Assembly (NCBI GenBank): GCA_041650595.1
Contig: JBAZKW010000005.1
Location: 1 to 64,000, forward strand
Length of the DNA: 64,000 nucleotides
Direction of reading: 5' to 3'
Source of the DNA: CALFCX01 sp041650595
GTDB lineage: Bacteria; Margulisbacteria; WOR-1; JAKLHX01
Position 1 is the stretch's first letter. The number at the start of each line of letters is the position of its first letter. The notes beneath the pieces are model-generated. The model ran no database searches, was not told where the DNA came from, and saw only the letters and a program-made list of their open reading frames with translations. Positions 8,152 to 15,838 of this stretch are shown here, piece after piece. Made by a program: the position numbers and the translations under genes.

Positions 8152-8349
8152 ATGCCAAAGATAAAATCAAGAAAAGCCGCCGCGAAAAGGTTCATGTTCA
8201 CGGGAACGGGGAAAATAAAGAGAGGCAGAGCTTTTAAGCGCCATCTTTTGGAAAGCAAAAGGTCTTCCCAGAAAAGACGCCTCAGCAAAATGGTACTGGT
8301 TCACAAGAGGGATATTGAAAAGATAAGGACGATGCTTCCGTACGCATAA
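8152..8349 (+). CDS. rpmI: 50S ribosomal protein L35
   Basis: 65 residues, very basic. MPKIKSRKAAAKRFMFTGTG and the central KRSSQKRRLS segment are characteristic. AGGAAGGG upstream serves as Shine-Dalgarno. Standard position between infC and rplT. Confidence 0.97.
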   Translation: MPKIKSRKAAAKRFMFTGTGKIKRGRAFKRHLLESKRSSQKRRLSKMVLVHKRDIEKIRTMLPYA

Positions 8350-8374
8350 AAAATAACTCAGGAAAGGCAGAAAA

Positions 8375-8725
8375 ATGGTCAGAGTAAAAAGAGGCAATGT
8401 AGCAAGAAAAAAAAGAAAGAAGCTTTTAAAAAGGGCAAAAGGCTTTAGAGGTTCTCTGCGCAGGCTTTATAGGGCTTCAAAGCAGGCTGTCTATCATGCT
8501 CTTAAATATGCGACCCGCGACAGGCGCGATAAGAAAGGCGATTTCAGAACCCTTTGGAACGCCAGGATAAATGCGGCCGTCCGCAAACACGGCATGTCTT
8601 ACAGCAAGTTCATCAACTCTCTCAAAACGCACAAAATATTGCTGAACAGAAAGATGCTGTCGGATCTTGCTATAGCCGATAAAGAGACTTTTGCCAAGAT
8701 AGTGGAGATGGTAAGGGGGAAGTAA
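8375..8725 (+). CDS. rplT: 50S ribosomal protein L20
   Basis: 116 residues. MVRVKRGNVARKKRKKLLKRAKGF is the long basic N-terminal helix that threads into 23S rRNA early in assembly; KYATRDRRDKKGDFRTLW and YSKFINSL follow as expected. AGGAAAGG precedes the ATG. In other bacteria L20 also represses this operon; no such site was identified here. Confidence 0.97.
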   Translation: MVRVKRGNVARKKRKKLLKRAKGFRGSLRRLYRASKQAVYHALKYATRDRRDKKGDFRTLWNARINAAVRKHGMSYSKFINSLKTHKILLNRKMLSDLAIADKETFAKIVEMVRGK

Positions 8726-8728
8726 ATC

Positions 8729-9220
8729 ATGATCCCAATGGAAGTCGGCGGAATAGGATTTGATCCTCGGAATTTTTCCCCATTGGTCCTTTTGAAAGAC
8801 AAGGATGAGCTTAACTTCCTTCCTATATGGATAGGTATCTTCGAAGCAACCGCGATAGCCATGGAAATGCAGGGCGTTTCCCCTCCCAGGCCCATGACGC
8901 ATGACCTTGTCAAGGATATGATCGGAAAACTCGGGGCAAAGGTCACAAAAGTCGTTATTTCTGATGTGAAAGAGGGGACTTTTTACGCCAATATCGAAAT
9001 GACCGACAAAGAAGGCAAAAATATCGTTCTTGAATCAAGGCCTTCGGACGCAATTGCTATTGCCGTCAGATTTAATGCCCCGCTTTTTGTTGCCGAGGTC
9101 GTCATGATGCAGTCCAAGCTTGTTAATTCCGAAAAAGACGCCGAAGAAACACAAAAATTCAAGAATTTTATCGACAACATGCGCCCCGAGGATTTCAACC
9201 AGTATTATAAGAAGGATTGA
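8729..9220 (+). CDS. DUF151 bifunctional nuclease family protein
   Basis: 163 residues. The DUF151/BFN core is clear: LPIWIGIFEATAIAMEMQG and the LESRPSDAIAIAVRFNAPLFV segment with the conserved SRPSDA motif. Plant and bacterial members have been reported as RNase/DNase, but the cellular role in bacteria is unsettled. The gene starts 3 bp after rplT with AAGGGGGA upstream, so it is co-transcribed with the ribosomal genes. Alternative in-frame ATG at 8738. It ends before a 28-bp palindrome that also ends the convergent transposase gene. Confidence 0.88.
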   Translation: MIPMEVGGIGFDPRNFSPLVLLKDKDELNFLPIWIGIFEATAIAMEMQGVSPPRPMTHDLVKDMIGKLGAKVTKVVISDVKEGTFYANIEMTDKEGKNIVLESRPSDAIAIAVRFNAPLFVAEVVMMQSKLVNSEKDAEETQKFKNFIDNMRPEDFNQYYKKD

Positions 9221-9247
9221 TCCGCAACCATCGCATTGATCGTGTCC

Positions 9248-9275
9248 GTAGATGCCGATTGCAATCGGCATCTAC
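9248..9275. repeat. 28-bp perfect palindrome (GTAG...CTAC family), overlaps transposase stop codon
   Basis: Arms GTAGATGCCGATTG and its exact reverse complement. The TAG stop of the RAYT gene (9274-9272) is part of the 3' arm. It sits between two convergent genes. Confidence 0.9.
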
Positions 9276-9790
9276 ACATTATTACCACGTGATGCAATTG
9301 GATTATTGACAATATATCCCCTGATTTTTTCCAATTCGATATTATTCCGAATGATCCTGTCATGAAACGACCGTTGCCACCGGAAATCCGAATGTCCCGA
9401 ATCACGCATCAAACGGAATGATGTTGATTTAAATGCCGCGATCAAATTTGGTATTGGTTTTATAATATTTTGTGTATTCGGGGGATATTGTAGATGCGCA
9501 TTGCAATGCGCATCTACGTTTTTTATCGTATCAATAATGATAATTCCATGGAAATGATCGGGCATAACAACATATTTGTCCAAACGGACATATTCATAAT
9601 GTTTTTCCAACCATTTCCATTGATTTTTGACGATGATCCCGCAATCGGATAATTCCATATTTCCATCTTTTATTTTCCCAAACCATGGGTGCCTATATTT
9701 TGTACAAATTGTTAAGAAATAATAGCCGTTTTGCGCATAATTGTAATCTTTTTTACGCCTTTGCGGGTTATTGAAGGGATAATACTCCAT
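9272..9790 (-). CDS. REP-associated tyrosine transposase (RAYT, Y1/HUH family)
   Basis: 172 residues from ATG at 9790 (a start at 9808 adds six residues, less like family members). Y1 transposase domain: NGYYFLTICT strand, the HUH motif in VVMPDHFHGIII (His79, His81) and the catalytic Tyr159 in LEKIRGYIVNNP. All catalytic residues are present, so the enzyme may be active. Known RAYTs bind REP hairpins through a GTAG tetranucleotide; here GTAG-ended palindromes occur at the gene's stop codon and inside the gene itself (9490-9517, encoding VDAHCNAHL at 92-100). The gene is single, with no inverted-repeat ends of an insertion sequence. Confidence 0.93.
   Translation of the reverse strand: MEYYPFNNPQRRKKDYNYAQNGYYFLTICTKYRHPWFGKIKDGNMELSDCGIIVKNQWKWLEKHYEYVRLDKYVVMPDHFHGIIIIDTIKNVDAHCNAHLQYPPNTQNIIKPIPNLIAAFKSTSFRLMRDSGHSDFRWQRSFHDRIIRNNIELEKIRGYIVNNPIASRGNNV
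9490..9517. repeat. 28-bp perfect palindrome inside the transposase gene
   Basis: Arms GTAGATGCGCATTG and its reverse complement. Same frame of fixed and variable bases as the copy at 9248 (GTAGATGC..ATTG/CAAT..GCATCTAC). It is read in frame within the RAYT between the HUH motif and the catalytic Tyr. Confidence 0.9.
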
Positions 9791-9908
9791 ACGGCGGATG
9801 TACAGCAATTATTATGCCACGGAGGAATATTGTCCAACAGAGTCTTTTGTGGATTTGCTGGAAATGGCTATATGGGAACATGTTTCAGGGAGAGGTAGGG
9901 GGAAAACC

Positions 9909-9980
9909 TGGGCGCGGCAGGGATCGAACCTGCGACCTCTTCCGTGTGAAGGAAGCATTCTACCACTAAACTACGCGCCC
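9909..9980 (-). tRNA. tRNA-Val (CAC)
   Basis: Cloverleaf on the minus strand: acceptor GGGCGCG/CGCGCCC, D-arm with AGTGGTA, anticodon stem CTTCC/GGAAG with loop TTCACAC (anticodon CAC), T-arm GCAGG-TTCGATC-CCTGC, discriminator A. CCA is not encoded. Confidence 0.93.
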
Positions 9981-9987
9981 GAGAAGG

Positions 9988-10064
9988 TGGTGGGCGCGAT
10001 AGGATTTGAACCTATGACCTCCTCGGTGTAAGCGAGGCATTCTAACCAACTGAACTACACGCCC
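9988..10064 (-). tRNA. tRNA-Val (TAC)
   Basis: Minus-strand cloverleaf: acceptor GGGCGTG/CGCGCCC (one G-T pair), anticodon stem CCTCG/CGAGG with loop CTTACAC (anticodon TAC), T-arm with TTCAAAT. Unlike its neighbour, CCA is encoded (9990-9988). It lies 7 bp upstream of the CAC isoacceptor, so they are likely one transcript. Confidence 0.93.
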
Positions 10065-10097
10065 GTGCCTACAATTATAACATCGACGCTAGTCAAT

Positions 10098-10132
10098 AAA
10101 AAACCCCGCACTTTGTTTTTCAAAGTGCGGGG
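10098..10132 (-). terminator. intrinsic terminator of the RRM gene
   Basis: On the minus strand CCCCGCACTTTG, a 5-nt loop, CAAAGTGCGGGG, then six T. Twelve-bp perfect stem with T-run, 28 nt after the stop codon of the RRM gene. Confidence 0.9.
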
Positions 10133-10160
10133 CCGACTTTGTGCTCGATCTTAACAGAAA

Positions 10161-10457
10161 TTACATTCTGTCAAAATTTCTGCCCGGTCTTGAATCTCTT
10201 CTGTCGCCATCAGCGGATTTTGGCTTGGCTTCGTTGATCGTAAGCTCTCGGTCTTTTAGCTTATAACCGGCCATTCCCTGAATAGCTTTGTCTGCGGCTT
10301 CGTTTTCCATATCGACAAAACCGAATCCCTTGGACCTGCCGGAGAACTTATCAGTTACGATCCTGGCTGAAACAACCGCACCGAATTGGGAAAAGATCGT
10401 CTGCAGTTCGGATTCCGTGGCGGACCAAGGAAGATTTCCTACAAAAATAGTCTTCAT
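10161..10457 (-). CDS. small RNA-binding protein with one RRM domain
   Basis: 98 residues. One RRM fills the first ~80: RNP2 IFVGNL (4-9) and RNP1 KGFGFVDM (44-51). A short Arg/Asp-rich tail RRDSRPGRNFDRM follows. It matches the cyanobacterial-type Rbp proteins, several of which are cold-induced RNA chaperones. Monocistronic: own promoter at 10623-10650, a ~160-nt leader that folds, and a strong terminator at 10098. GGAG precedes the ATG with a rather long (12 nt) spacing. Target RNAs unknown. Confidence 0.93.
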   Translation of the reverse strand: MKTIFVGNLPWSATESELQTIFSQFGAVVSARIVTDKFSGRSKGFGFVDMENEAADKAIQGMAGYKLKDRELTINEAKPKSADGDRRDSRPGRNFDRM

Positions 10458-10618
10458 TTAATCAAGAATCTCCAAATAAATTTTTCTGTAGCTTAATGGC
10501 GTTCAATCCGGACAAGCGGCGGATTTTCGACGCAAGCCCAAATTAACGATCCAGGTCACAGCCTCCGTGGGTCGTTATGTTTCAAACATCCGTCCATTAA
10601 ACCTCGACCTTTGAACGC
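10458..10618 (-). promoter_or_regulatory. long structured 5' leader of the RRM gene (candidate cis-regulatory RNA)
   Basis: Predicted transcript start near 10616 and ATG at 10457 give a ~160-nt leader. Its ends pair: GCGTTCAA (10618-10611) with TTGAACGC (10506-10499), closing a ~120-nt region. Inside are AACGA/TCGTT, AATCCG/CGGATT and an ATGT/ACAT hairpin. A second option pairs TTAATGG (10600-10594) with CCATTAA (10499-10493), which competes with or pseudoknots to the closing stem. I do not recognise a known riboswitch class. Confidence 0.5.
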
Positions 10619-10622
10619 AGTT

Positions 10623-10650
10623 ATTATACCATAGCCATGCAAGTTTTCAA
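10623..10650 (-). promoter_or_regulatory. promoter of the RRM gene
   Basis: On the minus strand TTGAAA (10650-10645), 16-nt spacer, TATAAT (10628-10623). Confidence 0.65.
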
Positions 10651-10682
10651 TAGGATTTTGAACATATTCATACCGCTTATCA

Positions 10683-10691
10683 TGTTATAAT
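10683..10691 (+). promoter_or_regulatory. extended -10 promoter of rlmN
   Basis: TG-T-TATAAT with no good -35 at the right distance. The rlmN ATG is at 10701, 9 nt after the box, and no Shine-Dalgarno is present, which predicts a leaderless or near-leaderless mRNA. Confidence 0.55.
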
Positions 10692-10700
10692 TAGCAAATA

Positions 10701-11884
10701 ATGCCTGCAAAAACATGCGAAGACATAACCTCTGCAGCAGATTCCAAAACCTTACTTTTAGGCCTTACCAAGCCGGAGATCCAGGCGTTTACCGATCGTT
10801 TGGGGTTTAAAAAATTCCGCGCTTCGCAAATTGCCTCGTGGCTTTACAAAACTCCCGTGATGAGCATAGACGAAATGACAAATATTTCTCTGGAAGAAAG
10901 GAAAAAACTGAAAGAAAAAGCATCTGTGACTGGACTTATCGCGGAAGGCAGAGCTTCTTCTTCTGAAAAGGGCACGAGCAAGTATCTTTTTAAGACGGCA
11001 GACGGACTGTTTACGGAAGCCGTAAAAATAGGTTCCGGGGCCAAAGCTACAATATGCGTTTCTTCACAGATCGGCTGCGGGCTAGGCTGCGCTTTTTGCG
11101 CGACGGGAAGCATGGGGCCGGGACGCAATCTTTCGGTAGATGAGATACTGGCGCAAGTTGTCTATTTTATGTCTAAGGGTAAAGACAGCGTAGGCAACAT
11201 CGTATTTATGGGAATGGGGGAGCCCCTGCTCAACTATTCTAATGTTATCCGGGCCGTCAAGATCATGAACTCCCCGGAAGGCATGGGCATAGGAATAAGA
11301 AGAATAACCATTTCTACATGCGGATTGCCGGATAAGATCAGAAAACTGGCTGGAGAAGGGCTTGATTTTAATATTGCCGTATCGCTTAATGCCCCGGACG
11401 ATAAAAAAAGGTCCCGCCTGATGCCTATAAATGATACTTATCACATCAGAGAAGTGCTTAAGGCAGTCGACTACTATATCCAAAGCACCAACCGCAGGGT
11501 TACCTTTGAATATGTAATGATAAAGGGAGTAAACGACTCCATAAAAGACGCTAAAGATCTGCTTGAGCTTTTGAAAGACCGGCTGTGCCATGTAAATTTA
11601 ATACCTTTTAACAGGTTTAAGGGCTCTGATTTTGAGCCTACTACACGGCAGAGAGCGGAGCTTTTTGTTCAAATATTGGCACACGGCGGAGTAAATGCTA
11701 CAATTAGAAAGAGCAGAGGTTCTGATATTTCCGCGGCTTGCGGGCAATTGACCGCCACCCGTGCCTATCAGCCCGTGTACCTGCCTGCCGGCAGGCAGGG
11801 CTCAGTTGGTACCCGCCCGCAACGCCTCGCTAGCTCGTCTTGCGTGGCGGGCAGGGAGCATCCCGCACTTTGTAAAAAAAAATT

Positions 11885-11894
<10 letters not shown>
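10701..11894 (+). CDS. rlmN: dual-specificity 23S rRNA/tRNA adenine-C2 methyltransferase with a repeat-derived tail
   Basis: Radical-SAM enzyme that methylates A2503 of 23S rRNA and A37 of some tRNAs. The 397-residue frame holds the CxxxCxxC cluster motif CGLGCAFC (about 116-123), FMGMGEPLLN, and the C-terminal methyl-carrying Cys in RGSDISAACGQL (~340-351). Normal RlmN proteins stop soon after CGQL. Here ~44 residues follow (RAYQPVYLPAGRQG...), encoded by palindromic repeat DNA at 11780-11860, and the frame even runs 10 bp into tRNA-Thr. The core should be functional; the tail looks like a consequence of repeat insertion at the old stop codon. Confidence 0.93.
11780..11860. repeat. composite palindromic repeats at the 3' end of rlmN
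   Basis: Begins with a perfect 20-bp palindrome, CCTGCCTGCC plus its reverse complement (11780-11799), also present at 35634 and 48338. It is followed by a second imperfect inverted repeat around CCCGCCCGCAACGC...TGCGTGGCGGGC (about 11813-11853). The DNA is translated as the foreign tail of RlmN. Confidence 0.75.
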
Positions 11895-11957
<63 letters not shown>

Positions 11958-11985
11958 TGTACGCACTTAGTAATCAAAGTGCGGG

Positions 11986-12015
11986 AAGGTCACCGGTTCG
12001 ATCCCGGTCGCGGGC
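11986..12015 (+). pseudogene. 3'-half tRNA remnant
   Basis: AAGGTCACCGGTTCGATC continues into CCCGGTC and GCGGGC. This repeats the T-arm of the adjacent tRNA-Thr with a different acceptor end, and no 5' half is present. It looks like a broken tRNA copy just before the tuf promoter. Confidence 0.6.
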
Positions 12016-12044
12016 TTGACGGAGAAAATCGGTTATACTATAAT
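12016..12044 (+). promoter_or_regulatory. promoter of tuf
   Basis: TTGACG (12016-12021), 17-nt spacer, TATAAT (12039-12044). Predicted leader of about 30 nt with AAGGAGGG before the ATG at 12081. Confidence 0.75.
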
Positions 12045-12080
12045 TGACGTATTCGAGAAAAATCTAAGGAGGGACAAAAT

Positions 12081-13274
12081 ATGGCTCGAGAAAAGTACGA
12101 TAGAAAGAAAACCCACGTAAACGTAGGAACAATAGGCCACGTCGACCACGGGAAAACCACCCTTACATCGGCAATAACAAAAACTTTGGCCGCCAAAGGC
12201 ATGGCAAAAGCTAAAGCCTTTGATGAGATCGACAGCGCACCGGAAGAAAAAGCAAGAGGCATTACCATTGCTATCGCGCATGTCGAATACGAAACCGCTA
12301 AAAGACACTATGCTCACATAGACTGCCCGGGCCACGCCGACTATGTGAAAAACATGGTCATCGGTGCAGCCCAGATGGACGGGGCCATATTGGTCGTCAG
12401 TGCAGCTGACGGACCTATGCCTCAAACAAGAGAACATATTCTTCTTGCCAGACAGGTGAATGTTCCTAAAATAGTTGTTTTCCTAAATAAGGTTGATATG
12501 GTGGACGACAAAGAACTTATAGAGCTTGTTGAAGTGGAAATAAGGGATCTTCTGAAAAAATATGAATTTCCAGGAGACGAGATCCCGATCATAAAAGGAT
12601 CAGCCTTAAAAGCCATGGAATCCAGCAATCCTGACAGCCCGGAAACCAAATGTATCTTCGAACTAATGGACGCTCTCGATACTTATATCCCGGACCCTAC
12701 AAGAGAACTCGATAAACCGTTCCTTATGCCGATAGAAGATGTCTTTACTATAACCGGCAGAGGAACAGTGGGTACCGGAAGAATAAGCAGGGGAAAGATC
12801 AAGGTAGGCGAAGAGGTTGAAATTCTGGGACTTGGCAGCCACAAGAAAAGCGTTGTAACGGGCGTGGAGATGTTTAGAAAAACCCTTGATGAAGGTTTAG
12901 CCGGAGATAACGTAGGCGTACTTTTAAGAGGTGTCGAGAAAGAAGATATTCAGAGAGGGCAGGTGCTTGCTAAACCAGGATCTATAAAGCCTCACAAAAA
13001 ATTCGATGCACAAGTCCTTATTCTAACCAAAGAAGAGGGCGGACGTCATACTCCGTTTTTCCCGGGATACAGGCCGCAGTTCTATGTGGGAACAATGGAT
13101 GTTACCGGCGAGATCAAGCTTCCCGCAGGAGTTGAGATGGTCATGCCCGGAGATAATATTACGATGGGTGTTGAGCTGATAACTGATATAGCTATCGAGG
13201 AAGGCATGAGATTTGCTATCAGAGAAGGCGGACATACTGTCGGCGCCGGTGTTGTGGCTAAGATCATCGAGTAA
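12081..13274 (+). CDS. tuf: translation elongation factor Tu
   Basis: GTPase that delivers aminoacyl-tRNA to the ribosome. 397 residues. G1 GHVDHGKTT (19-27), switch I EEKARGITI, G3 DCPGH, G4 NKVD, G5 SALKA, and domain II/III motifs FTITGRGTVGTGR and PFFPGYRPQFY are all intact. Unlike most bacteria it is not in a str operon with fusA here; it has its own promoter and terminator next to tRNA-Thr, an arrangement that resembles a tRNA-tufB locus. Confidence 0.98.
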   Translation: MAREKYDRKKTHVNVGTIGHVDHGKTTLTSAITKTLAAKGMAKAKAFDEIDSAPEEKARGITIAIAHVEYETAKRHYAHIDCPGHADYVKNMVIGAAQMDGAILVVSAADGPMPQTREHILLARQVNVPKIVVFLNKVDMVDDKELIELVEVEIRDLLKKYEFPGDEIPIIKGSALKAMESSNPDSPETKCIFELMDALDTYIPDPTRELDKPFLMPIEDVFTITGRGTVGTGRISRGKIKVGEEVEILGLGSHKKSVVTGVEMFRKTLDEGLAGDNVGVLLRGVEKEDIQRGQVLAKPGSIKPHKKFDAQVLILTKEEGGRHTPFFPGYRPQFYVGTMDVTGEIKLPAGVEMVMPGDNITMGVELITDIAIEEGMRFAIREGGHTVGAGVVAKIIE

Positions 13275-13305
13275 TATCGTCTAAGTTTTTGAGTCGATAT
13301 ATAAA

Positions 13306-13340
13306 AGCCCTCCGGATCTGTCGGAGGGCTTTTTGTTTTT
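13306..13340 (+). terminator. intrinsic terminator of tuf
   Basis: AGCCCTCCG/CGGAGGGCT stem (13306-13330) with a 7-nt loop followed by TTTTGTTTTT. Confidence 0.92.
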
Positions 13341-13351
13341 AGGATAAACAT

Positions 13352-14716
13352 ATGAATAGAATTGCCTACATAATAATCCTTATATTGCTTCTGATAATTT
13401 CCGTTGCCGCGGGAATATTTGTAGGCAGCAATTACTATTTGGACGACAGCATCCCGAAAAATTCCTATATAGGCAAAATTAACGTCGGCGGCATGACAAG
13501 AAGGGAAGCTATATCTGCAATAAGCACTTTTGAACCGGACGATATACTGGAAAATCCTCTCGCTTTTGTTTATGAAGAAAATATAAAGATCACAAAGTTT
13601 GAATTTTGGCCCTCGCAGGCCGGGATGCAGATACTTCCCGAAGATACTATTGACCAGATCTTTTCCGGTAACAGGAGTTATTTTTTTAAAGTCTCCGCAA
13701 GGATAGTATCAAAAAAACGGGAATTTCCGCCAAAATTTAAAATTTCCGATCCGGCAGAAACTTTTTTGATGCTTGAGGAGGTCAAGGAGTATATTTCTAA
13801 AAAACCTTCCGATGCCGAATTTATAGTCTTATTCATGAAGACCTCAGGGAAATCAGAAAGAAGGGTAATAATCCAGGACGAGGTCATCGGCAAAAAGCTG
13901 TTGGAGGAAAGGTCATTTGAAGAGTTTGACAAGAATATAAGAAAAGGGATCATGGAATCAAAGCTTATAGTTGAAGATATCAAACCTAAAATTACAAATG
14001 CCATGCTACTGCAGATACCTAACGCGGATGTTATCGGAAGTTATACAACATATTATGGGACCCATGATTCTCCCAACAGGATACACAATATTTTCCTGGT
14101 TTCTTCTTTCGTAAATAATACATATTTAGGGACTGTCGAGTCTTTTTCGCTGCTAAAGCCGGTAGGTGAGTTCACTCCGGAAAGAGGATTTAAAGAGGCT
14201 TATGTGATAATCGGCGATGAGTTGGTGCCTGAATACGGCGGCGGCACCTGCCAGATAGCGACGACCCTGTATAACGCCGTTATGAACGCCGACCTTGAAG
14301 TGCTATCCCGTGCAAATCACGGGATATATTTTTCAATATATCCTCTCGGGAGGGATGCGACCGTATATCCTCCTTACACGGATTTCAGGTTCAGGAACAA
14401 TACGGGATATCCTATAGTCATTCAAGCGGTCCCTTTCAAAAAAGGATTGACATTCAGAGTGATCGGTCATCCGACCGGGAAGAAAGTAAGATTTTCTTAT
14501 CCTAAGGTAGAGTATAAATATGCAACCGTTTTGACAAAGGATGCGGAAACAGGACAAGAACATAGAGCAAAGATCAAGACCGATGCATTCCGCACGGAAG
14601 TCACAAGAACAGTTTCTATTAACGGGAAAACAGTTAAAAAAGAGAAGATCAAAAGCTCATACAAACTTCACGGCGACAAGGCGGACGTTAAGATCAGGAA
14701 AAAAGAGCCGCGTTAA
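13352..14716 (+). CDS. VanW family protein, membrane-anchored
   Basis: 454 residues. An N-terminal hydrophobic segment (4-28) is an anchor or uncleaved signal; the rest should be outside the membrane. Residues ~235-365 form the VanW domain: LKPVGEFTPERGFKEAYVI, YGGGTCQIATTLYNAV, ANHGIYFSIYPLGRDATVYPP. The last part (~365-410) looks like the G5-type/beta tail common after VanW. The family is linked to the cell wall but has no proven reaction. The first ~200 residues correspond to the poorly conserved PG-binding-like region found in other VanW proteins. Own position after the tuf terminator. Confidence 0.88.
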   Translation: MNRIAYIIILILLLIISVAAGIFVGSNYYLDDSIPKNSYIGKINVGGMTRREAISAISTFEPDDILENPLAFVYEENIKITKFEFWPSQAGMQILPEDTIDQIFSGNRSYFFKVSARIVSKKREFPPKFKISDPAETFLMLEEVKEYISKKPSDAEFIVLFMKTSGKSERRVIIQDEVIGKKLLEERSFEEFDKNIRKGIMESKLIVEDIKPKITNAMLLQIPNADVIGSYTTYYGTHDSPNRIHNIFLVSSFVNNTYLGTVESFSLLKPVGEFTPERGFKEAYVIIGDELVPEYGGGTCQIATTLYNAVMNADLEVLSRANHGIYFSIYPLGRDATVYPPYTDFRFRNNTGYPIVIQAVPFKKGLTFRVIGHPTGKKVRFSYPKVEYKYATVLTKDAETGQEHRAKIKTDAFRTEVTRTVSINGKTVKKEKIKSSYKLHGDKADVKIRKKEPR

Positions 14717-14731
14717 ACAAAAAAAACTTCG

Positions 14732-14740
14732 TGCTATAAT
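14732..14740 (+). promoter_or_regulatory. extended -10 promoter of hisC-gcv operon
   Basis: TG-C-TATAAT, with the hisC ATG (14747) six bases later. No Shine-Dalgarno fits between, so a leaderless mRNA is predicted. Confidence 0.6.
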
Positions 14741-14746
14741 TTACCC

Positions 14747-15838
14747 ATGAAAGACCTGGCGAGAGATGCTATTTCCGGATTGCCGGAGTATATTCCGGGC
14801 AAGCAGGTTGAAGAAGTCGTAAAACAGTTCAGTTTGAAAGAGGTCATTAAACTCGCTTCAAACGAAAATCCTTTGGGGACTTCGCCTCTCGCGGTTGAAT
14901 CAATAAAAGACAACGCAAGATTTTCTTATATTTATCCCGATCAGCGCCATACTATTCTTAAAGAGGCGCTTTCCGCAAAACTAAATATCAGCAAAGACAA
15001 TCTCATCATCGGCAACGGCTCGGATGAAATAATGTTGCTTATTGCACAGGTGTTCTTAAGTGCGGGAGATGAAGTCATATTGTCCCGAAATACTTTTAGC
15101 ATGTATGAATTTGTCACGAAGATAATGGACGGCACGCCTGTTTTTGTCGAGCTCAAGAACTACACGTACGACCTTGATGCGATATCGAGCGTTGTTACGG
15201 ACCGGACAAAGGCGATATTTTTGTGCAATCCGAATAATCCTACCGGTACAATATTTTCAAAAAAACAATTCGATCTTTTTATATCAAAAATCCCGGATAA
15301 TGTAATAGTGGTACTTGATGAAGCCTATGGGGATTATTCCGAAAGCCAAGAATTTGCGGACGGCATCGAACATGTTAAGTCCGGAAAAAACTTGATTGTC
15401 CTTAAGACTTTTTCCAAAATATACGGGCTTGCCGCTCTCAGAATAGGTTACGGGATAGCTAGCCCCAAGATCATAGATTATTTGCACATGGCAAAAATGC
15501 CTTTTAACGTGAACAGGATCGGGCAGCTGGCCGCACTGGCCGCGCTTGGGGACGAAAAATTCTTTAAAGACAGCATAGAAAACAATAAACACGGCAAAGA
15601 ATATCTTTATGCAGAACTTAAAAAAATGGGATTAAAATTCCTGGAGACGCAGGCAAACTTCATATACATAGAATTTAATGAGAATTCCGACAGGATATTT
15701 GTGGATCTTATGAAAGAAGGCGTTATAATAAGACCGCTCAAATCTTTCGGGTTGCCAAACTCGATAAGGGCGACAATAGGTGCGATGCCTCAAAATAAAA
15801 AATTTATTGCATCTCTTAAGAAAGTGCTTGCAGAATAA
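14747..15838 (+). CDS. hisC: histidinol-phosphate aminotransferase
   Basis: PLP enzyme (fold type I) of histidine synthesis; some relatives accept aromatic amino acids. 363 residues. KLASNENPLGTSP (N-terminal substrate loop), NPNNPTGT, VLDEAYGDYSES and the PLP-lysine motif LKTFSKIYGLAALRIGYG are present. Stop and the next start overlap as TAATG, so hisC is coupled to gcvT. hisD lies 8 kb away, so histidine genes are scattered. Confidence 0.95.
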   Translation: MKDLARDAISGLPEYIPGKQVEEVVKQFSLKEVIKLASNENPLGTSPLAVESIKDNARFSYIYPDQRHTILKEALSAKLNISKDNLIIGNGSDEIMLLIAQVFLSAGDEVILSRNTFSMYEFVTKIMDGTPVFVELKNYTYDLDAISSVVTDRTKAIFLCNPNNPTGTIFSKKQFDLFISKIPDNVIVVLDEAYGDYSESQEFADGIEHVKSGKNLIVLKTFSKIYGLAALRIGYGIASPKIIDYLHMAKMPFNVNRIGQLAALAALGDEKFFKDSIENNKHGKEYLYAELKKMGLKFLETQANFIYIEFNENSDRIFVDLMKEGVIIRPLKSFGLPNSIRATIGAMPQNKKFIASLKKVLAE

